From positions 2,790,001-2,854,000 of the forward strand of contig CM022369.1 in assembly GCA_011800155.1 (NCBI GenBank): 64,000 bases of DNA, written 5' to 3'. Made by a program: the position numbers and the translations under genes. Position 1 is the first letter of the stretch; each line of letters starts with the position of its first letter. Positions 45,327 to 57,209 of the stretch are shown here, piece after piece. This DNA is from Flammulina velutipes (taxonomy: Eukaryota; Basidiomycota; Agaricomycetes; Agaricales; Physalacriaceae). The notes below the pieces were generated by a model. It saw nothing but the letters and a program-made list of their open reading frames with translations, did no database searches and was not told the origin of the DNA.

Positions 45327-47495
45327 ATGACTCCACCGAATTCTTCAGATCTATTCATCAAGGCTGTCTCTTCCTTGAATGGCCCTTCATTAAGCCTTGA
45401 CGATATCGAATGGGCCACACAGATCCAAGCTGGAAAAACGGTCATCGACTGGTTCGCTTCTCAGGCTCCAAACACCCACAGAGACGCGGAACGAATTGCG
45501 GTCGCATTCCAGGGAATATGCCTTGAACGGGAGGAACTGGAATTGTATGTACTATTCCGCTCTGAAATGCCAGTAGTAATTAACTGTCAAAACCCAGGCT
45601 AGACGAGGCTCAGGCGCGTAGAGGATGTGTCGGCGCGTCCGAGGACGTGTCGTCTAACCTTGGGAGATATATGAGGCCTAGCGAAGCAAAGTACTCGACC
45701 TACAGATGATCCATGCTTCGTATATATTAACGCCCCATTCCCAGGACACGCATCACCCGACTGGAAACGGAGACCGAAATCATCGATGAAGAGGTGCAAC
45801 GACTCAAATCGAGACTCAAGCAAACCAAGTAGGACTCACCTACGAACACAAAGTTATATCTGCTAACCTATACTGTCATTAGAACTGCCTCCAAATCTTT
45901 GATGAGCACCATTCGAACACTCAAGGGCGAAATAGACAGCGCACAATCGGATATTCTTCAAGCGCATGACCGGCTGAGCGACGTCTCTGTATTAGTCTGT
46001 AGCGACATATACTTTGGCTATGAACTGGTGTATTTACGCGACAACAGGCCGATACCACGCTGGAAGAATCTCGTATACAACTCCTCGCTGTTTTGCACTC
46101 TTTGCAAGAGGCCCCAGGTACGCCGTAATTACGACGTTGGTACATAATCTAACAGCTGATTCGTAGATTACACTGAAGCCCAGCTTCGAGATATTTCTGA
46201 ACTGCGAACAGAAATTATCCAGCAGGTCATTGAGGGCACACAGGCACTATCGATATCCGCAGCTCAATTACCGTCAAATATTGACGTAGCCGGTGAAGCG
46301 GAGCGATTACAGGAAGCGTTCTTTGGGAAAGGACATCTGGTCGCTCAGGCGGAGGAGGTTTACTTTTCCCGTCACATGGAAGAGATCTGCGCGGAGTTGG
46401 AAGGCGCTGAACGGCGCTCAGTTGTCTCTAGCGTGCTGCATCGGATTCACGAGCCTCAGCCGAATGATGGATATGAAGATGATGTGCTTGACATCGTGGC
46501 AGCCGCTTGGGATGAAGACCAAGCGAAGATTCTCGATGCCAAATACGCAGTCATCCAACAGGTATGTGATATTCCTCCGAATTTGATCTGTATATTACTA
46601 ACGGATCGCCTCTCAGACACTAGATGCATTCCCTCAATATCTTCTCAAACCACTAGTTGGTATTATTGAGCAACGGGAACTCTTAAAAAAGCTCATGGAA
46701 GATGCAAACGGCCTCGCGTCGGACTTAAAGCAGGAGATCGGTGATATTGCGAATGATATGAAGCATACTGAACACACCAAGGACGAGCCTCACGGCCAGC
46801 AAGAAGAACAATTGTTCGAATCACTGCTGGAAGAATTGAAAGCCGCAGAAGGTATACCATTTCCCGCTTCTTGGAATTGGCGACCTGACAATTGCTGATA
46901 AAGTGGATATCCGGGAAGACCACCAACCTCTGATTCTTCTAGAGAAGGACGACGTGTTGAAAACACTTGTAAAACTCGTGGAATGCGATCGGTCTCCCGC
47001 CCAAGATGAGGAAAAGCTGTACCATGGTGTCCTCGAGTATCTTGAGTCTATGTGATTATTTCTTGGCTCATGGTTTGTTCCTTTCATTCAGACCTCTGAT
47101 CATTCTACTAGACGGTCTTCAGTCGAGCCTCTGCGAAATCATGCATATTCAAATTCTCAGCTGAACACATCTCCGCCGTTTTCTCTATCGGTTGACGCAG
47201 TGCGTCTAATCGACGAGGCCAAGAGGACGAACCAATCCCTTGGTGAGAGCGTAAAGGAATTACAAGACGTCAGTTTCCTCCTTATGATTTAGAACCGATA
47301 TTGATGGATATCATACAGCTACCAACAACGCTCTCTAGTGAAGATGCTACCCGCAGGCTCCGGAGTTTTGTCCGCCACAATATATGTAGGACGCTTAACC
47401 ATGTCATTACAGCACGGTGTGTGTTGACAATAAATAACTTTGCAGAAAACCCATTCAATTCGTCAAAGCGTAACATCGTTATCATAGCGAAATAA
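45327..47495 (+). CDS. coiled-coil protein, possible HAUS3-like augmin subunit
   Basis: Exons beginning at ATG 45327 run through about nine short introns to a last exon ending at 47495. The N-terminus (LSLDDIEWATQIQAGKTVID, then WFASQAP) resembles the start of HAUS augmin-like subunit 3. The following segments are heptad-rich: TRLETETEIIDEEVQRLKSR, MSTIRTLKGEIDSAQSDILQ, RDISELRTEIIQQVIEG, LLKKLMEDANGLASDLKQEI. The final exon (about 47331-47495) is less certain. If the assignment is right, it helps nucleate spindle microtubules with gamma-tubulin; other long coiled-coil proteins cannot be excluded. Confidence 0.55.
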
Positions 47496-47572
47496 ACGTG
47501 AGAGCAATAACATAGAGACAGACATGAAGGAAATAAACGATACATGATTGCAGCATGACGGGAGCTTCGTTA

Positions 47573-48304
47573 TCATGGGGTAGAAGGGACGGCGACGAAA
47601 TGTATGCTTGTCCTTCCCTCTTCGGACTTCTCGAGAGGAATACTGAGTGTCTTCTTCTCCGAGCTGATCGAAGAACTTCGGAAAACAGCAGCTTCAATGG
47701 CGGCCGATTTGTTCGTCGAGAGTTCGCGTATGTTCAGGACGAGTGTCATAGTCGTTCGCTTGTCTGGAGACGTGAGAATGAGGGACAGTGCTATTGACCC
47801 CAGGTGGTTTGATTAGTTGTGATTTTTTGAGGCGGGTGCGGTACACATACATCGACCTCTTTCAAGTTCTCCCTGCATTCCAATGAGAGTGTCGAGACGG
47901 TAGTTTCCACTGGACGCTATCGTGCGACTTGATTTGAGCCATGGTAGACGGTACGCCACATCGAAATGGATGAGCGAGAAATCGGTTAGAACCATTCTGT
48001 TGTGGTAGCGATCACACGATCAGCACCATTGCAGAGGCCAGATGCGAAGAAGGGGCTTACGGAGAAAGGTTCTCGTGCCACTCCGCATCCTTCGTGTCGC
48101 GTCGCCTCACCGAGGAAGTTTTTCGGACGGATTTGGCGGAGGGGGACTTAACGGAGACTTCCAGTGTGGATGCTTTGAGGAGGAAATTAGTCATGGGGAG
48201 CCCAGTAGCGGATACGACTAAGAGTATGATTAGACGAGGATGGAGTGAGGAACGCCACAAAAGTCGAACCGTGAAATTGAATGCGTCGGGGTGCGTCGGT
48301 GGCC
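47573..48304 (-). CDS. unrecognised protein (first exon not resolved)
   Basis: Exons 48304-48061, 47996-47857 and 47790-47573 join in phase. The acceptor before 48304 (TTTCTAG preceded by CTGAT) implies a further small upstream exon, and TATAAAG stands at 48478-48472. Visible parts are a hydrophobic segment (LIILLVVSATGLPMTNFLL), a basic stretch (SVRKTSSVRRRD), DFSLIHFDVAYRLPWLKS and a beta-rich end with TMTLVLNIRELST. One membrane span is possible. I recognise no family, but frame conservation over three exons with good splice sites supports a real gene. The stop is 78 bp from the convergent coiled-coil gene. Confidence 0.5.
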
Positions 48305-48479
48305 CTAGAAAGTCGATCAGTCATGACAGCTCATAAAATGATGTTAGAAAGGCTACGGACATAGCGCACGATAATGAAGCAGACAAGGGGAGGAAAACTT
48401 GAAAGGTGTTTGTTTCGGAGGATGCTTGGGAATGTGGGAAATCGATAATGAAATCTATTGAATGGCCTCGTCTTTATAG

Positions 48480-49525
48480 GTCAGGGAGACCAACAGCTTT
48501 GTGGGAAGAACAAGGTCAAGGCACGCGGTTTGTTTCTTCCAGAAACAGTTGCAGAGGTGGTCGGACCAATGGCAATTTGAACAGTGTCGATGGCAAGAAG
48601 AAGCTTAAGAATGGCAAGTACAGCCTCGTCGACAGCTATTGCTACTGCTGACAGATTGGCGCCAGTACGAGGTGTGCTGAGCGTCGTACGGCTCGGAACA
48701 CGCTGCTATTACGACAGGCTTACAGCGGCGTGGTCGCACAGCCTCCAGTTTACCGACCGTCTCCGGACCGACCATTGAGTCGATTGCAGGGCCCAGATGC
48801 CTATAATACTTAGAGCAGCTTCTTGACTCGATGTTATTTACTCTGGAATCAGAATGGCTACGGTACGCAAATGATGACTTGGCTAAACTTTGGGTGGCGA
48901 AATAGGGCGGGGAGGCGGCCCGACCAGTCAGAGTGTCCCTGTCAGATATGAAGATCTCCGCCAGGCTGCGCCGGGTGCAACACGAGTGAGTTGAGTTCAG
49001 AGCTGATTTGGGCTACATATGGCTGAGATGATTTAGCCACACTTACCTTTGAGGAAAGCCTGGCTCAGAGAAGCAGAGAGCTGGTAAGTGTGGTCGATGC
49101 AGGTGTGTCTGACTGCCAATGGGGCAAGGCTTGCAAAGAGTCACGATAGCCGAAGTAGCCACTTTGACCATGATAAGTATCGAAAGGTAAAAGTAAGCAA
49201 ACCTTGACGACGCTCCAAGCAAGTTTTCCGGATAGTAAATATTCTCTCAGGTTTCGTTTGGAGGGAATAGAATGCTCGATGTGAGGGGGGGACAGAATCT
49301 CAAGTCATGAAAGTGCAGTGCAAGTCTAAAGCCTGCAAGCCTTTCCCCACCGGCAATTTCCGCGATAAGATAAGATTGCGGAGAAGGGTGAAATCATGTG
49401 CGTCGGGCGTCCGGTAACTTGATCAGCTGCCATCAAGTGTCCCGCTTCTTCCGATTTGCGCTTTTTGGAGTTTCTTGGACTTTGGACTTGAACCACCACC
49501 AGCCGTTGAATAGACTTTATAGACG
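48480..49525. other. 1-kb intergenic stretch, no supported gene
   Basis: Promoters of the two divergent flanking genes. Open frames are short and lack motifs; nothing repeats elsewhere in the window that I can see. Confidence 0.4.
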
Positions 49526-50778
49526 ATGGTACTGTTTCCTTCATATTTCCTTCATTTTCTCATTGTTTTCTAGAGCAAAGAGGCGACAGAAAGTGTTAGT
49601 TCGGCGACAGCAGAGTCGGCCAAGTCCTTCGTGTCGGGCGGCTTTGGAGGCGTGTGCGCTGTGCTTGTCGGTGCGTACTGCGATGGCAACGATGGCAGTA
49701 ATTGACTCTCGCAGGCCATCCGTTTGACTTGACGAAAACACGTCTGCAGACAGCGGCACCAGGAACGTACAAGGGGGCTGTCGACGTCGTGAAGAAGACA
49801 GTAGCCAAGGATGGCATCACCGGGTGATTCACAACATCCTTGACACTCGAAATCTCTATCTGAACGCGTCTTCAAGGTTGTATCGCGGTATGGTACCGCC
49901 CCTCGTTGGTGTCACGCCGATATTTGCCATATCATTCTGGGTGCGCTTTGTTTTCACTTTTCTGGTGTGAATGATTAACGCAGAGAACAGGCCTACGATA
50001 TGTCAAAACTCCTTATCTTTGCAGCGACACCAAACAGAACTAGCCAGACTTTATCCATTCCCGAGCTCGCGACTGCTGGGTTCTTATCTGCCGTGCCAAC
50101 TACCCTCGTCACCGCCCCCGTGGAGCGTGCCAAGGTGTTGCTTCAAGTCCAAGGTCAAGGTGGCTCCGGGAAGCAATACACAGGCGTGGTTGATGTTATG
50201 AAGCACTTGTACAAGGAGGGAGGCGTCAAAAGCATCTTCCGTGGATCATTTGCTACCATTGCGCGAGACGGTCCGGGAAGCGCCGCCTATTTTGCAGCAT
50301 ATGAGGTCGTGAAAAAGTCAATGACGCCGGCAGGCTCGTCGCCATCTGATTTGAACCTTGGCGCTGTCATCTTCGCTGGTGGAATGGCTGGCGTGGCTAT
50401 GTGGTCCTTGGCAATCCCACCTGATGCAAGTCCAGTCTTTCCTGTGGAAGAAATCGCTAATTTAGATTTAGGTTATCAAATCACGTATACAATCCGCTCC
50501 TACTGGCACATATTCTGGTTTCATGGACTGTGCGCGGAAGACGATCGCGGCGGATGGTGTCGCCGCTTTGTGGAGAGGATTTGGCCCAGCAATGGCAAGG
50601 GTACGAAAATGCGCCACCTCATTCAACATACACTCATTTTGTTACGTATAGGCCTTCCCAGCGAATGCTGCGACATTCGTACGTTGATTTGTTACCTTGT
50701 TACAATGATCGTGACTACTAACCGTTTCTACAGCTTGGAGTAGAGGCATCGAGAAAAGTCCTCGATTCGTTCCTCTAG
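49526..50778 (+). CDS. CRC1: mitochondrial carnitine/acylcarnitine carrier
   Basis: An inner-membrane exchanger of acylcarnitine for carnitine, needed for acetyl/acyl transfer into mitochondria. Exons: 49526-49528 (ATG only), 49574-49670, 49715-49823, 49877-49940, 49991-50425, 50472-50600, 50652-50678 and 50734-50778, giving 302 residues, the family length. The three carrier repeats each carry the signature: HPFDLTKTRLQ, APVERAKVLLQ and IPPDVIKSRIQ, with the glycine-rich helix starts (GGFGG, GGMAG). The Val-Glu-Arg-Ala-Lys variant in repeat 2 is typical of carnitine carriers. The intron at 50426 begins GCAAGT, a GC-AG intron. The single-codon first exon is inferred from the donor GTACTG right after the ATG. 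Confidence 0.85.
50426..50471 (+). other. GC-AG intron in the carnitine carrier gene
   Basis: A 46-nt intron starts GCAAGT and ends TTTAG. Only this boundary restores the PPDVIKSR signature in phase 0. No GT donor nearby would do so. Confidence 0.7.
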
Positions 50779-50912
50779 CCTATCTAATATCTTAAGCAAT
50801 GAAATCTAAGTATACCATACACTGTGGTTCGGTCTCCGTCAGAGGGATCATCAAGATAATCTATAGCCCAATGGACAGTCACGGCATGTTAATCTGTTCT
50901 ACCTTTCTCTTT

Positions 50913-53446
50913 TTATTGTTCATGCTGCTCGTCTTCCTCACTCTCGTTGCTCAACTTGCTCGCACTCTTGGCTGTCTTCACGATCTTGGACGTCCTACTG
51001 CGCTTCGATAACTTGGATATCGGTTCTACCTTTTTCGCAACAGAGTCATCATCCTCTCCCTTGCGCTTGCGCTTACTAGCTCTAATTCGACCTTCTTCCA
51101 CGTCTTGAACATCTGCTGGAATCCCTTTGCTAGCCGCAACACGTTTGAGATCATCGTCGTACTCCTTTAGTGATTTGACTGGCACCGGTCCTAGGAGACG
51201 CGCAGAAATGTCCGAAAGGGCGTCATACACTTTTTCGTGATATCCAGCCTCGAAGACATCTTCGTTCCATCGCAGTGATCCGTCAACGTCAAGGGGTGTT
51301 GAGCTTTCGATTGCGGTGTACCAGATCCCGTATAAATTCAGCAGGTCCAAAACAGCCTTTGGTAGAAAGCCGAAGGGAGTATCAACGGTGTACAAGGCTT
51401 TGAGTGCTGCCCATTTTAGCTTAGCTGACTTGTAACCTTGCATTAGATGGTCGCGGGGCTTTGATCCTGTGGTGGGGCAGACGAAAAGATCTTGGCCCTG
51501 TCGGTTTAGTTGAGTGACCAGTGATTGGTGGTCAGACAGCTGTGGAAGAAGAGAGACAGGGATTCTGTGGAAGAGGAACCACAAGAGCATCCATAAGACT
51601 GATTCCAGGTCGTGAATGTAATGGCACTTGAACCATTCTACTTCGAACGCCTCGAGACTGTTGGTTCCGCCGTCAAACATGTGGCTCTTGTTTTGTATTT
51701 CGACCGCCAAAAATTCAGCGGTGCCCTACACAGTAAGTGTCAATGTCACGAAGCGCTAGAAAGTAGATGCACGCACTGTCCGTGGGTCGTGTACTGAAAC
51801 CTGGGCGTAAGGCTTCGCGAACTCGAGATCGGTGATAATTGCCTGTCCGTTGAGATGGAGACAATTTCCGGGGCTGATGTCTCGATGAACATATCCCGCT
51901 AAGCGCATAAAGTTCAGGCCTGTGTAACGATTTTTAGTGTATTGTCGATTACATATACTTGTAAAGGATGTACCTTTGGCGACCGAAGCCAGACAGCCCA
52001 CATATAGCTGGAAGTCCCTCAACGTATATAGCGTGTCACATAAGTCTTTGAACACGATACGTTGATGAACGCGGGGCTGGAACTTCATGTCAGACTCTTC
52101 GTCAGCAAGCTTCTCTGCTCCCGTGTACTTGTATGGTTTGGAGTTGTCCAAACAAAATGGCGTTCGGTCGCGAGTGTTGTCCTCCAGAGTAACAGTTTCA
52201 TCTGCCAAGATCGTCATGAAGTACGGCCTGGCATCTTCTTCGTACGTCGTCGGAGTACCTACTGAAGTATTATGCGCATCTAGTCGGCGTAGGCTGGCGA
52301 AGATGTCGCGCTGAATCTCGCTCTCGGTCTGGGCATCGTCGTGCAGGTGATAATCCTTGAGAACATTGACCTCATCTGCCAGGTCGCCATCGGCGTTGAG
52401 CACCTTTTTCACCTTCCATACACGAGGAGCATGTGTGGCGATATCGAGACGTTTGCCTTCGTAGATCGGCTCTCCGACGGTCTCGTACCAGTCATGACCG
52501 ACCTTGTAGCGATAATGGATCTTTTGGTTCCCTTGGTCATCAGTTGTGGTCACTCGCTTGACAGTGGAGTCGTAACCCAATGCCTCACGAGGCGCAAAGG
52601 TGATGAAGAGTAGCAATGAAACGAGGTGACCAGGGTCCTGAGCATTGAATGATGAGCATATGAACGATGAAGCGTCGAAGAAACTACCTTATGGAAGCTG
52701 ACGCCTTCCGATACAGCTAGGTGTCCTCGACTGAAGTACCACAGCCGAAGCATATCGTCTTCGATCGTGAACCCGAAAGCAAACCGGCGGCATGGGTCAT
52801 TGGACAGTAGATATCCACAGCCGCCAAGAATTTTTCCTTCGTTCTGAGAAATACTGAGTAAATAGCATGTTAAGGAAGAAGGCGAGGGACTTACATCTGC
52901 AATAGTCGCATAATTGCGCACAAGTTTGAACTCTGCCAGGACTACGGCATCTGCAGCGTTCCGTTCCTCCTCTTCTATGTCACCGTATAATATTTCTTGA
53001 CCTGTTTCCATGAGAAGAGAAGACTGCCTACGAGGGGCATTGGGCCTCCTAGCATAAGTTCGGAGAGGCGTAGTAGTTGCAGTGGTCGCCGCACAAGCAT
53101 CTGGGACTTCGTCCGCCATTGATTGACGTGGGCGACACTCCAGGATAGTTATTCGTTGGCCTTTCAGCGCCTGGTTGTATTCGATAGCCTTGTCGTAGAC
53201 GGCGTCGGCGATGTCGACCATGACAATGAAGATCTGGTCCTCGTTCAAGCCAGGTTTCTTCTTAATGGGAATCCACCCGTCATCGTCTAGGCATTTGTCC
53301 TGCCCAGTCTTCAGCTTCTGTGTGACTGCATTGACAAGTTCCTCCTTGTCGTTCATGAAAGGCATGTAGCGCGCGACAAAGTCTTTGATGGGTCCAGTGA
53401 GGATCTTGTGCTTGGTCGATTCTCTGAGCATTTCGCGCCGTTCCAT
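50913..53446 (-). CDS. FunK1-type protein kinase 3 (N-terminally shortened)
   Basis: Exons 53446-52895, 52843-52688, 52637-51974, 51919-51777 and 51725-50913 give 775 residues from the first usable Met. HRDISPGNC (469-477) and Asp-Leu-Glu (488-490) are intact, and the tail is basic. Compared with FunK1-4 it has lost about 8 bp just upstream, so the ancestral N-terminus (KADMITQHGAV) is out of frame behind a TGA. The remaining protein lacks about 35 residues but keeps the whole kinase core, so it may still work. The activation segment reads GTAEFLA in place of GTPAFMA. Exon phases equal those of the other three kinases. It ends 134 bp from the convergent carnitine carrier. Confidence 0.8.
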
Positions 53447-53566
53447 GATGTTCTTCGCCACTGCTGGTAGTCAAGACAGCTGACAAGAGTTTTCTCCTGC
53501 TCTCCTCAACAAAACGAGCGGGCTGTCAATGCCTGTCATCCATGTCATGGTCAGAGTCAAATTGTT

Positions 53567-53580
53567 TAATCACCCGATCG
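53567..53580 (-). promoter_or_regulatory. FunK1-3 promoter block (CGATCGGGTGATTA)
   Basis: On the minus strand this differs from the CGATCGCGTGATGA core at two of 14 positions. No CACGTG precedes it, unlike in the other three promoters. It is about 120 bp upstream of the first usable Met. Confidence 0.5.
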
Positions 53581-53716
53581 TGTCGCATTTTGTCGCCGGC
53601 ATCGAATTACGGCCAACTTCAAGTAAGTATCAAGTTATGTAGTAAGTATTCGAAGATAGAAAATGTATCCTGTAGATATACTATGGACAAATGTACGTTC
53701 AAGCATGTTCCTGTAT

Positions 53717-56488
53717 CTAACTCTTTCTACTACCCTTGCTCTTTCGGTTGCTCTTGCTACTTGTCTTCCTCGCACTCCTGTTGCTCGTCTTTTTCGCACT
53801 CTTCATTGCCTTCGCGCTGTTGGACGTCCTACTGCGCTTCGATCCCTTGGATACCGGCTCTGCCACCTTTGCAACAGCACCATCATCCTCTCCGTCGCGC
53901 TTGCGCTTACTAGCTCTAAGCCTGCCTTCCTCCACATCTTGAACGTCTGCTGACTTTCCTTTGCTAGCCTCAGCGCGTTGGAGTTCGTCGTCGTATTCCT
54001 TCACCGATCTGACTGGCACCGGTCCTAGGAGACGCGCAGAAATGTCCGAAAGGGCATCATACACTTTTTCGTGATATTCAGCCTTGAAGACATCCTCGCT
54101 ATAACGCAGTGATCCGTCAACGCTGAGAGGTGTTGAGCTTTCGATCTCAGTGCACCAATCTCCGTACAAATGCAGCAAGTTAAAAATGGCCCTAGGTAAG
54201 AAGCCGAATGGAGGATCAGTGGTGTAGAGTTCTTCAAGCAATGTCCATGTCCCGTTAAGCTTCGAACCTTGTACCAAACGGTCACGGGCATCTGAACCTG
54301 TCGTGGGGCAGACAAAAAGATCTTCGCGTCGCTCTGAAAACATGGCTAGGAGCGATCCGGGAAGGCGGTCAGGCACTCTGTGAAGCAGAGAAACCGGAAT
54401 TCTGTGGAAAATGAACCACAGGAGCATCCATAAGACCGATTCGATGTCGTGAAGGTAGTGGCACTTGAACCATTCTATATCATCTCCGCCATAATTGTTG
54501 GCACGCCCGAGAAACATGTAACGCCTTTTTTGTGTTTCGACCGCCATAAATCCAGCTGTGCCCTAAACAACATACATCATTAGTATCATGGAACAGTGAG
54601 AAGGTAGATGGACATACTGTACGAGGGTCATGTACTGAGACCCGTGCATAAGGCTTCGCAAACTCAAGATCAATGATCATTGCCCGTCCGTTGATATGGA
54701 GACAATTCCCGGGGCTGATATCTCGATGAATATATCCCGCAAGGCGCATAAAGTAAAGACCTTTGGGAAGACTGTTAGGGTACGATAGAGGCATAAAGAA
54801 AGAAAATACCTTTTGCAACTGAAGCTAGACAGCCCACGTACAGCTGTAAGTCCCTCAACGTATACAGTGTGTCACATAGCTCTTTAAACACGATACGTTG
54901 ATGAATGCGGGGCTGAAGCTTCAGATTAGATTCTGTGCGTTTGATACGTCGACCTGGATCTCTATTCGGGTCGCAACCGGTGGTACGGGAAGAACCCTTG
55001 GACGAGGCGTCGGCAGCAGTTTTTTCGACAGTGGTGTACTTGTAGGGCCAAGAGTTACCCAGACGAGGCGGTGTTTGGTCACGAGTGTTGTCCTCCAATG
55101 TAACAGATTCGTCTACCAAGATCGTCATGAAGTATGGCTTAGCGTCTTCTTCGTACGTCGTCGAGTTCCCTAGAGTAGCGTTGCTTGCGTCCAGTTGGTG
55201 TAGCCTGGCGAAGATATCGCGCTGGATCTCACTCTCGGTCTGGGCATCGTCGTGCAGATGGTAATCCTTGAGGACATTGACTTCATCCGCCAAGTCACCA
55301 TCGGCGTTGAGCACCTTTTTCACCTTCCACACACGAGGACCATGTGTGGCGATATCGAGGCACCTGTCTTCATAGATCGGCTCTCCGACGGTCTCGTACC
55401 AGTCTTTGCCAACTCTGTAGCGATAGCGGATCTGTCTGTTCCCTTGGTCATCCTCTGTTGTCACGCGTTTCATGGTGGAATCGTAGCCCAAGGCTGCACG
55501 AGGCGCAAAGGTGATGAAGAGTAGCAATGAAACAAGATGATGGGGGTCCTGCCAGTCGGCCAATAATGAGCAACTTAACAATACAATGAAGAGGAAGTCG
55601 AAGAAAAAACCTGGTGAAAGTTAACACCTTCCGAAACAGCTAGGTGTCCTCGGCTAAAGTACCACAGCCGTAGCATCTCGTCTTCGATGGTGAACCCGAA
55701 AACGAACCGGCGGCACGGGTCGTTGAACAGCAGATAATCACAGCCACCAAGAATTTTTCCTTCGTTCTGAAAAAGCATGAATCAATACCATGTTAAGAAA
55801 GAAAAGAAGGCGACGGGCTTACATCTGCAATAGTGGCATAATTGCGCAAAAGTTTGAACTCTGCCAGGACTACGGCATCCGAAGCGTTTCGTTTCTCCTC
55901 TTCGATGTCGCCATAGAATATTTCTTGACCTTTCGCCTGGAGATGAGGAGACTGCATACGAGGGACATCGCGTCTCCGAGCCTGAACCTGGGGAAGCGTA
56001 GCGGCAGTGGTCACCGCACAAGCATCCGGCAGCATGCTACTGCCTGGTACTTCGCCCGCCATTGATTGATTTGGGCGACACTCCAGAATCGTTGTTCGTC
56101 GGTCCTTTAGCTTCTGATTGTGATCCCCAGCTTTTTTGTAGATGGCGTCGGCGATGTCGACCATGGCGGCAAACGTCTGGTCCTCGTTCAAGCCAGTTTT
56201 CTTCCTAATCGGAATCCAACCGTCTTCGTCCAGGCATTTGTCCTTCCCTATCTTTAGCTTCTTCGTGACTGCATCGACAAGTTCAGCTTTGTCGTTCATG
56301 AAGGGCATGTAGCGCGCGACAAAGTCTTCGATGGGTCCAGTGAGAATCTTGTGCTTGGTCGATTCCTTGAGCATTTCGCGCTGTTCTTTGATGCTCTTCA
56401 TCACGGCGCCGTGCTGGGTAATCATGTCGGCTTTGACAAGAGTTTCGTCCCGCTTTAGTTTCTGTGATTTTGTTAGTTGGGCGCTCAT
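53717..56488 (-). CDS. FunK1-type protein kinase 4
   Basis: Exons 56488-55823, 55766-55611, 55548-54810, 54760-54618 and 54562-53717 give 849 residues, the longest of the four. The catalytic loop is HRDISPGNC (532-540), the DFG position is Asp-Leu-Glu in IIDLEF, and the activation segment starts GTAGFMA. Exons 2 and 4 have the same length as in the other three genes (156 and 143 nt). It forms a head-to-tail pair with FunK1-3, which it resembles more than it does the pair at 20012-25953, so each pair arose by its own tandem duplication. The C-terminus is a long Lys/Ser/Arg tail. Substrate unknown. Confidence 0.88.
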
Positions 56489-56636
56489 GATGGGTCAAAA
56501 GTAACAGGAATGAGCACACCTGTCGTTATATTCATGTCCCCTATCGTTCTGCAATATCACCTTTAATGAAGCAAGTGAGCTGTCATGGACGATGGTGGTT
56601 AGAGTCAAAGTGTCAAAGATTCAAATTCAAATTAGT

Positions 56637-56664
56637 TCATCACGCGATCGTGACACTTCACGTG
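56637..56664 (-). promoter_or_regulatory. FunK1-4 promoter: CACGTG and CGATCGCGTGATGA block
   Basis: Reading on the minus strand, CACGTG (56664-56659) is followed after eight bases by CGATCGCGTGATGA (56650-56637), identical over 14 bases to FunK1-1. The block ends 149 bp upstream of the start codon. Confidence 0.6.
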
Positions 56665-57209
56665 CTAAGTTCACCGGCAGAAGTCTCGGCATCTTCAACT
56701 CTTCAGAGCTTCAGTGACCGTTGCTGAGTAAATCCACCTTTCTATCAGTATCGTGTACCATACTGATGTTGCGCCCACACAAATCGCTTCCAGATCACCT
56801 CGAGGTAGGTCTACAAAGCAGTATGTTGAATTCGAGGGCTACCTCGAGGCAGATTTACATACGATCTCCACCGATGGGACCCACTCATCCACACACACAA
56901 ATACACTGAATTCACACGAGGCGACACACTCCCATTGTTCGAGACATTGCCGTGGATCGATGTTGCCAAATCGAGAATGCTGCCTTGTTCTCCTCCCCAC
57001 CATTCCTTTACGTTATCTCTAAATTGGTACCCCATCATTGACTGACGGCCACACAATGGTAGGCCAAATGTTTTGACACTTATTGAACTCTACTTAAGTC
57101 TAGCGACAGGCGCCATTCTGCTCAATTATTCCCCTTGCCCGCCTCCCTCGGTATGTTTCGTATCTTACTAACGTTTTGCGACCATAATTAACGCCAAAGT
57201 TCTTAGGAA
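56665..57209. other. intergenic between FunK1-4 and the F-box gene
   Basis: Divergent promoters of the two genes. A CACACACA run lies at about 56890. No gene supported. Confidence 0.4.

Noticed and set aside
49395..49760. Overlapping frames on both strands at the start of the carnitine carrier gene
   Set aside because: They are shadows of the spliced carrier exons, which account for the conserved residues.
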